Shown here in pieces: positions 23,901 to 36,400 of a DNA stretch of 64,000 nt. The notes beneath the pieces were generated by a model. It ran no database searches, was not told where the DNA came from, and was given only the letters and a program-made list of their open reading frames with translations. Origin of the DNA: Nymphaea colorata (taxonomy: Eukaryota > Streptophyta > Magnoliopsida > Nymphaeales > Nymphaeaceae); assembly GCF_008831285.2 (NCBI RefSeq), contig NC_045142.1:935001-999000 (forward strand), in the 5' to 3' direction. The stretch's first letter is position 1; each line of letters starts with the position of its first letter. The position numbers and the translations under genes were made by a program.

Positions 23901-25191
23901 CACATGTTAGGCTTCAAACCTTTTAGTTGAACATGCTAAAAAGTACAATGCTTATGGTGGTGCATTTTTCAATGGCATAAATTGGTATCAGTCTATCTAA
24001 CCTTAGCTTGGTTTTCTGATGAGCAACTCCAATTTGCATGAACAATTGATAGGACCAGATGTTGACCTGTCAAATTCGCAAAAATGCAGCGATGTCGGGT
24101 TAATAATTCACGCTTCCAATGTCATGGAAAACCCTTAATCTTCACTCTGGTTAGCGCTACCCTCTTCTAGGGGTATCATCAAGTGCAGAGCTAGAAATTT
24201 TTCGGTACAAAAACTGAACTATAGTTTCAAAACTTTAACAAAAGATAAAATATAATTTTCTAAATCTTTTTATAAGTTAAATTAAAATTTCAAAAATATT
24301 ACAAGTAAAATTTTTATTTTCTAGGAGTTTGAGCGAGGGCCACGGCTGCTGCCGTCGCCCCTGCCTCTGCTTCTAGGTAGAATGATCGTATTTTTTACAA
24401 GAGGATGAATTTTCTAAGCACCTGCACCAAGTTGACCAAGCTTTCTTCCTCTTTCTTGAGCAGATTTGCTTTGGAATTGGTCTTTAGGAATTCGGTCATG
24501 TTTTCTGTGACTGACAATAAAAATAGAGACCCTTCACGAATTTATCAAATTTTGCGGGAAATTCTGGACTCTTGATAGCATTCAAGTCACAGGAGATATT
24601 TTTTTTCATTTCTGGCAATTGGGTAGTTGTTCAATTGATCCATACCTTTTCTTGTCCTACTATCAGGCCAGGGGGAACCCTCCATTATCACTGTTTTCAC
24701 ATTGGCAGACATCTGAATGATAAAGACCTTTCAGTTTATCTTTGACTGCAGAGAGTGCCATCAACTTCAAATTTACGACAAATTTAGCAAATAAAATTTG
24801 ATCAATCGTGAGGCGCTTTAAGATTTCCTAATCAGTTTTGGCAATTGTTTTTCCTCTGATTTGTTGGTATTGTGACATTGATTCGATTATTTGTTTGTAT
24901 CTAAATCAGAGTTTGCTAAAATTTCTAAGTGTATTTTCATCTCTCCACAGAGATGCAAATGGATCAGCTCTGGTTTGGAGGTTTAGCCACTATTGGCTGC
25001 AGTGAATATGGCAAAGATTTCGCTCCTCGTGTGTCTCATTGTTTGGACAAGCAGTTTAGAGTATATATGCCAAGATTAACAAAAGCAGTTAGCTAAAAAC
25101 AGAGATCAATTGCATAAAAATTTGATTCTGGTGACAGAGAAACCGCTTTTAGGGTGAAGACCTCCCTGCACTGGGGAAAGCTACAATCAGC

Positions 25192-25586
25192 GGGTGTTTG
25201 ATGAGGCAGGAACTGTGGAACTATAGAATTAAAATTCTCGTTTTTTGTGAAATGAGAATTGTCTTAACAAACAAAACATGTTGATTTTGGAATTATATGT
25301 TCCTTCTTGAAGCAAAATTCTGGAATTATGATTCTACCCTAGAAGTCGAATTATGGTTCCAGAATTTTAGAAATATTCATGTCATGATGGTTCAAACTCA
25401 TCAATTCTATAATTTTTAATTCTTGTTTTATGGAACACATCATTTTCAACTCTGGAATCAAAATTTCAGACTATTAAATACAAAGGGAAACTAGCACTGA
25501 AATTTTCATTCTAAGTCTAATTTGAGGTGGAATTTTGTTTTTAGAGTTTTAAATCTAGACTCAAATTCAAAGCCATCAAACGCCCC
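25192..25586. mobile_element. Probable MITE with GGGYGTTTGATG ends
   Basis: The left end reads GGGTGTTTGATG. The right end reads, in reverse complement, GGGGCGTTTGATGGC. The interior is A+T-rich with repeated TGGAATTAT / GGAATCAAAATT blocks and no long reading frame. I could not identify a target duplication. Confidence 0.45.
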
Positions 25587-26898
25587 TGAAGCTCTTTGGT
25601 GTTTAGTTTCTGATTCAGAGATTTTGTGACATTTTCTGATTCCGTTGGTGGGTACCTCATTACTTGAACTCAATGTACACTTTAGTGGTTCAGGGAACCA
25701 CATGCTTCCCTGATCTCAATCTGGCTCTGCTGTCATGGAAATCCCAATCCACATTTCTTAGACATTACACATGATCTGGTCATGGAAACAATATCTGTTC
25801 AAGCATGCAAACACGTTCATTTATTTGCCCTATTTATAGAAACGAGAACTCTTCTTCTTGATATGGATTTGAATTCTTGGAGTTCAAAATCAATTGAGGG
25901 AGATGAATAATTCAATATCTAATTGACGGGTGTACTGTACCACACTCAGTGCGAACGCAGCCCAGGACCTTAAGGGCAAGAGAAACAGAGGGAGGAGGGG
26001 AGCTTTGGTGTTGTTAAGCTCATGCTCTGGTTTTTATATATATGTGTGTGTGGACACAAATGTAAAATTATAAATCTGAAAATAATAGAGAAATGAGACC
26101 ACCAAGTTGGTTACAAGTAATAAAGGAACAACTTTATCCAGAAGAAAGAAATACCATCAAACTGGACTTCACACCAGCAGAAGCAAAAATTGATTTAAAT
26201 TCTCTTAAACGCATTTAAATAGAACCGAGTGCGACGGCGACCAGGAAGTCCACGTTCTTTTGTTCAGAGTTGACAGAAAAATTCCCCCCTGCTGTCCACT
26301 TTTTTTACATGACCCGAGAAACTGACGGAATTTAACCAATTTTCCCGAAAACCAACTGGACCTATTAGGTCAATCTCACTTTGGACTATTTATTTTATTT
26401 ATTTATTCATAAATATAACTTTGCAAATGTGATGTATAAAGTTGATTTGGTCAAAACATCTTTTGAACTATCGAAATTGAATATATACCAAATTTTTTGA
26501 TAAAATCAAGCACCAAAAAATGAAATTTTATAGGCACAAATGAGGGAGGGGGGCATGTTCAGGAAGCACATATTGCCGCCTTCCTATGCTGCATACTTTA
26601 TAGAAGAGAGAATGCCAAAACCTTCTCACCTTTGTTGACATGTAACTTTTTAAACTCTTAAATAGTTAGGGGTGAAGACAATTTTTTTTAAAAATTTATT
26701 TGTTAAATTTTCTTAACTTTTTTTTTTTTGAGGTGAGGCTAGGATCCATGCGAGCTCGACCTTAGCTCTATACATGTTGTATCCTGTTATCTTCAACAAG
26801 GAAATACAACACATGTTTTAGTAAAAAAAACATTCATCTGTTGGGTTTTTATCATGTTGAGGACACCTACACCCATAAATCAAATCAAGATGATTCGA

Positions 26899-27000
26899 AT
26901 TGTGAGATGAAAAAAATTAGCAGCTAGAGGACACAAGGATCCCTTAAGTATTGTGAGATGAAATAAATTAGCAACTACAGGAAACAAGGATAGCATGAGC
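26899..27000. repeat. 51-bp tandem duplication
   Basis: Two diverged copies begin ATTGTGAGATGAAA at 26899 and 26950 and end with ACAAGGAT. Confidence 0.8.
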
Positions 27001-27480
27001 AATTCTAAAAAGGAAATGGTCTTATTATGGGATAGTTCAAAAGGAGGTGCACGAAATTAAAATTCTCCTTGCCGAAATGGTGTTATTATCAAAGATGACG
27101 CAATGCGTAACATCCCATTTTTTCGACACGGCAAATCGCCGAGCCGCCGTCGATTCTGCTTAGCTTGCGGCGAAGGACGATCCGTCTCTTTCGTCCCACC
27201 ATCATCGGAGGAAATCTCGACGTTCCATCAAGCTGCCCTTCCATCGGATAAAGGCGAAAAGGAGAAGGCAAGGTGCGATCTTTGCTGGTCCTGTTGGTGA
27301 ATCCGTTCGTACAGCAGGGGGATTCGAGGGGAGTTCGTATTAGGGTTTGACGTTCGGAGTCGAGATCGATTGGGTATCTGCGGTTTTTGTTCGGTGAATC
27401 GTCATCATCCCCGGAAGTTTTAACCTTTGGACAGGGGAGTTGGAGGTTATTTCTGGTTGCTGCAAGGTCCGGCGAATGCT

Positions 27481-30400
27481 ATGGAGTTCAAGATTGGGCG
27501 GATCAACCTCAATGCCGTCGCACAGGTGTCTTTTGTAGTTTCTTAAAGAATTTCTCTTGCTCTTGTCGTCTTCTGTGGTGATTGGCTTACATCCGGCTCT
27601 AGGGTTCGATGTGCTCCTTTAATTATGATTGAAAATATCATAGTTATGAACTCATTCGATCGAATGTCATATGGAAATAACCTAAAAATAGTTGTGTGAA
27701 TGCAGTCCTTGTTATTGCATCATTTCGCCAAAAACCTGAATGCTGGTTCGGTTAAAATTCGTGGATGGAATCTGTCCATTGTGCTCCACTAATCAGACAA
27801 TAACATCATAACTTTTGAGCGGCAGTTGGGTTGTCTCTGGTGACACTCGAGTCCTTTCAGTTCCAATGGCTTTAATTCAGGCTGTTGTCAGTAGAGACTT
27901 GGTATCAGCGTCCATTGAAGCTCCGGTTCATCTGTTAAAATGAAAGTAATCGAACAAAGGAACAGGACATGCTGGTTTAGTTTAATATATGTGGTCAATA
28001 TGTGTTTTATTGTTTCTGAAATAACTAGTTAACACAATGTTGAATTGGAGATTGAGTACATTTGGTTTCGGCCGACATCTTTGCTATCTGCTTGATGTTG
28101 CTTAGAATTTAAAATTGCGATTTCTCTTTTGCTAGTAACAGTAGAGGGTGTTTTGAGCTTTCACTGTTCCTTGGGTTTGTTACTTCGTGCGAACATGCCT
28201 TTGGTAGTTCGTAAAGGTCTGAAAGTGCGCATAACATAGTTGGCCAACTCAATAACTTGGAATAAACTAGTTTTGGTCCAGTTTGTGACTTAGCTAGTCA
28301 ACCATGATTTTGCCTAAATATCATAATATAGTTGCTGTACATAAAAGAAGTTTTTTAGATTGTCGTCGTTTCCTTCTTGTTTTTGGGTCTCATATTGTTT
28401 AGTACATTAATGGCTAGGGTGTTGGCGGACTTGTTTTTGGGAATGATGATCAAACCGCTGCAAAAGAGGACAGGCAAGTTTTTCTGAGCCATTTATATTT
28501 CTTATGAGTATGGAAAGCAGTTTCGGTCCAAATTTTGGGTGTCTTAAACATTTTTTTGATGGATAAACTTATTAAGGAATATTCTGGCATAGAATCAATA
28601 TCTCATCTGATTGATGGTGCAATTTTGCATCAGGACATGTTGCTATGCTATTAAACTTGAAACAGCAAGGACATTACTTTTTAGCTATGTAACATGGAAG
28701 CTATATATGGCTGGACATGGGTGCAGGACAGCTCTGGACTCACCACGGACATGGTCAATGCTATGTCAGCTGTGGTCATACACCTGTGGTTATAGTGGTC
28801 CAGAAATGGTCCTTGAAAATGCTTCTTGCCTATGCCTGTGTGACATCTTTTCAGTAATTCAAGTTATAGACAGTCTGAAATTCTTGTACCCTTTTCTTTT
28901 CTGGATTAAAGCATGTCTTTTGCCTTCTAAGTGTTCAATTCATCATTTCATTGTTGTGCTTTTCTTTGCCATGAGGCTAATAGAGATGCTTTCAAAGTTC
29001 TGGAGGCACTTATCAAGAAGTAGTCATTTGAGCTATTACCTGTACCATTGTTAGGAAAGAGCAGAACTGGTTATGTGACCATTAGATTCATCTTTCAAAA
29101 AAAGGTTGTCAGACCCAACTGCATAGGAGCTTAAGCTTGTCAATCTGTCTTCCATAAGGAGTGTATAAGATGAATCACATCAGAAATTTTTGAAGTATGC
29201 TGACATTCAAACAATCTGGTCAAGTGCACTCTTGTTTCTTATCTGGTAGAATTCCGACTTGTTTACATGCCCTTTTTTGGGTAACTTTGGGCATACATCT
29301 TACATTGTGCCCTTTTATAGTATTCCTACTACGTACTAATAAGCCACAAAAGTAGGATCTCCAGCTTCCTTCTAAGGTTGTCCTTATCACATGATATAGA
29401 GGGTCTCAATTTGGGACAGATGAAAAAAAACCAACTAGAACCTAATGAACTAGGTTCAGTCACAAAAATAAGAATCTAACTGTAAATGAACTGCATACAT
29501 TTTAGATGCAATCAGATTCAGATTCCATTTGGTTGAAGGATTGATTACTGTTGGTTTTACAGCAGTTGGTTAAGCTATTCTAATAAAGGAGTGTAAGATT
29601 GAAAGGAACCCATAGTATGTAAGCATAAATGTGGCTTATAGAAATTCCAAGAGGTAGAAAAGTGGATTCAGCATATATGGTGTCAACCATTTTGAACAGC
29701 TTATCTTTCTCATTCTCATGAATAGCAGCAGTAGACAAGTCCTCTACTGCAATATTGGAAAGTGGAAACACCAAGATTGATTATGCAAAATCTTTGATGC
29801 ATCCTGCATCCATCCGGCCAATAAATCAGACTTCTAGGCAGTTATAAATAGCATCAATGTCACAGATATCGCGGAATCTTAGAAAATGTTGGCGATATTA
29901 ATGAGAAGAACAAGAAAAATGTGAAATAAAACAACGGAACAATATGTTTATTGTGTTTTTTCCCTTTATTTCCCCTTTTTTTAATTTTTCTCCTTTTTAA
30001 TGTTCATATTATCATGTATTTAAATTTGAACTTAAATTAACTTAGTTTTCATCATTTTTATCATCATTAAAACATTATTTTTATCACTTTTATCTAGTTT
30101 TATTTATGTTTTCTTATTAGTTTGTGATTTATTTCAATTTTACCTATTTTTTGATTTTTTTTCATTTTTTAATGTTTTCCAACTTTTTCCCAAGATTTTC
30201 TGAGGAAAAGAACTTTGCTGAAAGAATACCCAGGAAAAAATCTCGCTGTTAGAAACCCGACAAACGATGTTTTGTGACAATGAATAGCATTAAGTTAAAC
30301 TGTGTCTCGCTTAGGTTTTTTTCTCCTTTCATAGGTAAAGCAACGTGGCCATGTTTTTTCATCCTGTTGCATATAGTTGAATATATGCATATATGCGCTT

Positions 30401-33400
30401 GACAACCGAATTTGGCCTAGAAATCCTCCCTTTTTTTTTTTGTAATTCATGAGTGTCTTGTAATGTTCTGAGTTGGCAGTTCGGAGTTTGATCATTTATG
30501 GGCACCATTATCATCTTTCTATTTAGTATCGCTGTAGGATGGTGTAGCTTTACGATTAAATGCAAGGTTCAAATAGAAAAAAGCCTTCTTTTGATATATG
30601 GGTGCCTAGAAAGTAGAAAAGGGTGCAGAGAGCGACAAAATGCTTCATGGAGTAAAAATAAACACATGTACGGAGAACACCAAATATATTTCTTCTTAAT
30701 ATTTCATAACATGGTTTATGTTGGCTGTAAGATCTTGCACTGAAGTCTTGCGCCACCAAAAGTATGGTGAATTTCATGGATACATGGAATCGATATTTTC
30801 ATGTAGAAGGATGCTGACCTGATGTCATTTTCTGGATGTTGAGTATCAGATATGCCCTAACCTGTGGTTGTCTTTACCTTTCCTATCTTAAAATGCTAGG
30901 CATACAGTGTCTTCACTAGTAAGAAAATTAGACATCAGAATGCATATAGATCTACGTCCCATTCACATGGATGTTGTCCGTGTTACTGTGTTTGGTAATA
31001 GTATCTGTAACTCACCAGATTTTTTAGAGAATTTTTATTCTTTTTTTGATTAATGGAACTTTACTGTGCTTTGGGTTGATTGATGTTTGATGTTGGGTCT
31101 ACTACTGCAGCTCATTTCTGTTAGAGACATTTGGTTCCATGAGTTCGTCGTGAAATTTGACTGGTTTGCGTGTGTTTTAGCGGAAGGCCTGGAAGCAGAC
31201 TAAAATATGTTATCCTGGTTCTTCTTGTTTGATGCACCTTGCTGATTCATAGATATTACTTAACAACAGATATGTTGAACGTTGTCTCGACCGGATAAGT
31301 AATGGTGTTTTGGCAGAAGATAGACATGCTGCCATGACCGAACTGCAGTCTATTGTTGCGGAAAGTCATCAAGCTCAGTTGGCATTTGGTGCAATGGGTG
31401 AGAAATTTACCATGTACTTGTCTGTGCCTTTTTCAAGAAATTTGATTCTGGCTAATGCTGAGGCATTTCTTTGGTGCTCAGGGTTCCCTGTGATTATGTC
31501 TGTCTTGAAGGAAGAACGTGCAGATGTCGAAATGGTTTGTATTTGTTTGCCTCTCAGCTTCTTGATTCATGCTTGTGCCTCAAGTTTACAGTGTCTTCTT
31601 TAACATCAACAACTTTGTCCAAACCATGTCAATTGGCAGGTTTTTTTTTCTATAGTTTTTTTGTTTCCATTTGGTACACTCTTCAAAGCAATAGCTGCAC
31701 TAGTCAGTGGAAATTTGTAAATTTGGCTTCAATTGGCTGGTGTGTCTGACTTTTTGTCTGATTCATGGTGAACTAAGCAACATTCTGAGTCAACACAAGT
31801 CACGTCTTGCTTCATGAATCTCTTTATTTTCATTGTGAAATGTAAGGGAAAGATTCCAGTTTGGCCTAGACAACTCAGTCTATTCCTCCACACATTCCAA
31901 TGATCTTTTTAAGTCCTAGCTCAATATGATCACAGATCATGCTGTTCTCTGATTTTCAGGACACTAGGTTCATGATTTTAGACTTTTTTGGGACAGCTCA
32001 ATATTCTGGTGGGAGTAGATGAAAACTGAAATACTGTGACTGAATCTAATTCCTTAAATACCAGGTTCTTGTAATTCTTAAGGCCTTTAGTACGTAGATT
32101 GCCTGTTATCTGTGTATGTGCACCTGCTTTTCCTTTGTCTGCTTCTAGTTTTGACTTGTCAAAAGAGAAAACCTAAAGTTAATGAGAATATGGAGGAGAA
32201 GTTTGATAGAAAAAATCAGTGTCAACACCAGGGAGAAATATGCGAGCTTGATAAGGTTCTTTGGACTATCTGTTCGTAGTCTTCAGTTTTATTTTAGGTC
32301 TTAAATGAGACCATAATTGTTAGTGCTCAAACATACAAGATGGCATTGGGGCCTAGGTCGGATGTTCTTTAGTGAGTAGAAGGCAAAAAAGCAAATTCAA
32401 GAATTTGGGTCATTCAAAAAAAAAAAAATTAAAAGATCTTAAACATGTAAAAGAAAAATATTAAAACATAGGGATTTTTAGAGAAATATACTCACCTAGG
32501 CAGTTAGAAATATGCTTACTGCTCATGACATTGACATCGACAAGGCTATACACTTGAATGCCACTCGCTAGAAATGAATGTATCTAGTAAAAATTTCTCT
32601 GCCATGGTACTATTTATGTTAAAGGAGGAGCAATTGATTTTGGACAATCTCTTTGTGGTTAAGGCTGGGTATGGGGCCGGGCCACCGTCGGGTACCCGGT
32701 ACCCGACCCGACTCAGGCCTGGGCCCTGAAAGAAGGGCACTGGGCAGGCCCGATAAATTTATCGGGCCGGCCTGGTTGGGACCAATAAGCCCGGGTGGGC
32801 CCAATATATTTTTTTAAATATTTATTTGATTAATTTATATATATAAATAAAATATTTTATTATTTATATTAAAAAATATATTTTTTAATTAAATCGGGCT
32901 GGGCTCGGGTTTTAATAGTCGGGCTGGCCTGATGCCCAGCTTATTTGTGATTATTGATACATTTTTTCCCTCTTCTTTGATGTTCTTAATATCGATGGGA
33001 TTTAAGGGCTTTTTATGATATGTATCCAAAGCAACCTGCACTTAGGCTTCAGGTCTCCAAAAGGCCTAATTTTGGACAACTGGACTAATCGGTATGGTCA
33101 GAGCCAAAAGGAAATCTTAAGAGTTCAGCTTACAAAAATGAAATTTCAACTTAGAATTAATGCATAATTCAGGAAAATGATGCATGCAAAAGCAATTGGA
33201 AATCCTGTTTGCTATATTTTCTTAAAAATTTACATTTAAAACAGCAAGGAAGAAAACTAAAGTTGCTAGCTTCTGCTTCTTGTCACACCAGTTCTCGCGA
33301 CTAGGTGCCACTATTAAAGTTGGTTCAGATTCCTTCCAAAACTGTAACGAATCCTGAACTTGTTGGAGTGCATCATAAGTAGTTCTTACCTTCCAAATAT

Positions 33401-36400
33401 ATCTGGAAACAAACCTGTCAACAGCTCAAATTTTTTATGCAACATCTTCTCAAGTAAAGACGATTGTTTGTCCACATCTTAAAAAAGCCAAGCTGCCAAG
33501 CATCTACTACAGTATAGTTGGAAAGTTTCTTTAGTAGTGAACCTTTAAAGTTTGCAAAACAAAAATATTTAACTTAACTATGATGACCCCATGTTTATTC
33601 TTGTCCTTTATTGCAAGGTTGGTTACTTTTCTCATGCAGGTCCGAGGTGCACTGGAAATACTTATAGGTGCATTGACCCCCCTTGATTCAGCAGGTAGAT
33701 TGAAGAATGAGCTTCAACCATCTTTGATGAACTCTGATCTTCTTTCAAGGGAGTCTGATAATATCTCTCTTCTTTTGAGTCTGCTGGTAAGATTTGATGA
33801 TTGGTGCTCCTTTACATTACAGTATTTTTTCTTTTGTCTGATTTCCATCTTCCAACTAAATAATTCGGTCACTTGCCTTATTCTTTTGGTGTATTATCAG
33901 TCTGAAGATGACTTCTATGTTCGGTACTATACACTACAGCTTTTAACATCTCTGTTGACCAATTCTCCGCATAGGTACTGTCTATGAGTTCTGCTTCTCA
34001 CTTGCTTAAGTGTTGACAAGACGGAATTTCATGAGCTGTGATTCATTAACTTGCAGGCTACAGGAAGCAATCTTGGCCACCCCTCGTGGGTTGACTAGGC
34101 TTATGGATATGCTGATGGATCGTGAGGTAGGAAATATGAGTTTCTGACAATATATTCATCCATGCCTGGCATGAGTTTGAAAGTCTGTCTTCTGTTTATC
34201 TGTTTATCAACAATTTATTTGACTTGGGTGACACTCTCTCCCATGTCCATGTCCTTCTTTCTTCTCCTGGCAGTGGGAGTGGGAACTAGAATCCAGTGGA
34301 TGACTGTAGTTTGATCTCCTCATTCCTCAGGGTTTCCAAGTTAAATGTGAGGAACAACTTAATATGTTTCTCTATGCTACCTTCGCAAGCATGCATGGGA
34401 ATGCAGGTGCATACACCCCATGCAAAGATAATCCTTTAATGAGAAAGAGAAATAAGATGAAGTTAGTACCTTATGTCATATCACAAGCAACTTTACTTGT
34501 ATGTTGTGACACCCAAAGAAAAAAATGAAAGTATCTTATTTTTAATCAGTTATTAACTACAAAAGCTTACTAGAATCCTCATAAGATATCCAAAATAATA
34601 GCATTGTAGAGCATATGTCTTCAGAAGTTCATAAGGTGCTTACCAAGCTTTAGTGTCCGCTCTGGTCCTGGGCTTAAGCAACATAATCATACAGCAAAAC
34701 ATGCATGTTCTGCTGACATGTCAACGTGCCGATATTTGAGTGGCTAAAATGGATTTGTGTCAGTATTGACAAAGTCCAATTTTGTCCAGTTTTACTGTTA
34801 GTCTTTACAAACTTGTTTTGTACGTTGTGTACTATGATACTTTAAGTTAAATTAGCGCTTTTTTTCTTAAATTATTAGTAAATGTCAAAATAGCAATTTG
34901 GTACAAATATCTATGTTTTCCCAGTTCCCTGCATACCAGTGCAAATTGATTTGTAACAGTGACAAAGTCTTGGGGTTAGGGCTTAAGCTTCATTTACCTG
35001 TTAAGTGGGTGATTCAACATGTTTGTTTATGAAATCTATAGGCATAGCTACGTATAGTGCTTGTTCTTGTTTTTCCTGAAAATGGGATAGGCACCACCTT
35101 TCAATTGCAGTTGACGACAGAATTTACTTTCGATTTCTGAGATTGACAATCCTGTGCCCTACTTGTCTGTCAAATCTTTTGCTTCTATGTAATGGTGTTG
35201 TGAATTCTTGTGGTCCACTTGCAAGGTTGTCCAGTTTGAATGCTTATGATTTGCTATCATCAATTTGTGTTGGTGCTTTTGATTTTTATAATACTTTCTT
35301 TATGGACACATTTTACAGAAAATATCTGATTTTCCAGTATCAATCATGTCCTCTTGATAGGTCATTAGAAATGAAGCTTTGTTACTTCTCACTTATCTTA
35401 CTCGTGAAGCTGAGGTAAGTTATTGATGCTTCATAAAACATGACCATATTTAGTTAATACATTTGAATTTTCAAATAGTGTTGACACAACTTGCTGCCTT
35501 TCTTGTCTTCAGGAAATTCAAAAAATTGTAGTATTTGAAGGTGGCTTTGAAAAGATCTTTGCCATAGTTAAAGAGGAAGGTGGATCTGAGGGTGGCGTTG
35601 TTGTTCAGGTAGGGATGAATACTTTTGTCTTTGCTGATGCGTTTTGCCAGCTTTTAGAGTTTCATTTGCAGATGAACTCTGAAGTTGGCTTCAGCTTTTA
35701 ACATTTGCTAGAGTATGACTTAAGCTTGAACATTTTATATCTGTCTATTATTAGTTTGCTGTTGCTCATCCCTTTCTCTAAGACATGCACATGCACATTC
35801 ACATAGTTAGATCAGCTTGTGCCTTTCCCAATATTTTGTAGCCCACAGTCCACATGCACACAATATATTTTGATCGAATCTTCAAATGATCAACAAATTG
35901 CTGAACTTAAATTACTTAAATCAGGTCCAGCAATAACAGGATGTATTAGATTCTGATATCTGTCTGCTTGAGGAGGATTTCTTTATCAGAAAAAACATAA
36001 GCTGTGGTGAAACTTATAGATAGTGTGGTAAATTTTGAATGCCTAATGCATGCTTCCGACATGTCTCAGTTCCAAGTACATACTCATGTCAGTATGTTTC
36101 CTTCAGTTGTTGATATTTACCCATCTTGTCCTAGTTCATTTTGACATGGATGATGGATTGCTTGCTTTTATCATGCCATAATACAAAACCTATAGTCTAC
36201 ATGAATTCCTAATATGCTTTCCTTTCTCTTATAATATGCCACTATATGTTTTTTGCCCCTTTTCCTCTCAACATTTCACGTATGTTTTCTCCTGATTGGT
36301 TGCATTACTTGACAAACAGGACTGCATTGAGTTATTAAACAACCTCCTTCGCAATAATACATCCAATCAGGTTTTGTATATTCAAAGTATTGATTAAGTT

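Larger units (their letters stand above)
20914..27480. other. Long intergenic region between HIPP and GC6
   Basis: About 6.5 kb without recognisable coding sequence on either strand. It includes a probable MITE (25192-25586) and a 51-bp tandem duplication (26899-27000). The last 400 bases are more G+C-rich and are the likely promoter and 5' leader of the GC6 gene. A GATTCGAACC motif at 23084 resembles a tRNA B box, but no tRNA can be folded around it by eye. Confidence 0.55.

Noticed and set aside
28611-29054. 147-codon plus-strand open frame
   Set aside because: Lies in GC6 intron 2 between exons fixed by homology; no recognisable domain.
33580-33987. 135-codon open frame taken as a small gene
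   Set aside because: It is GC6 exon 5, a short intron read through, and exon 6; splice sites at 33787 and 33900 and the family sequence show this.
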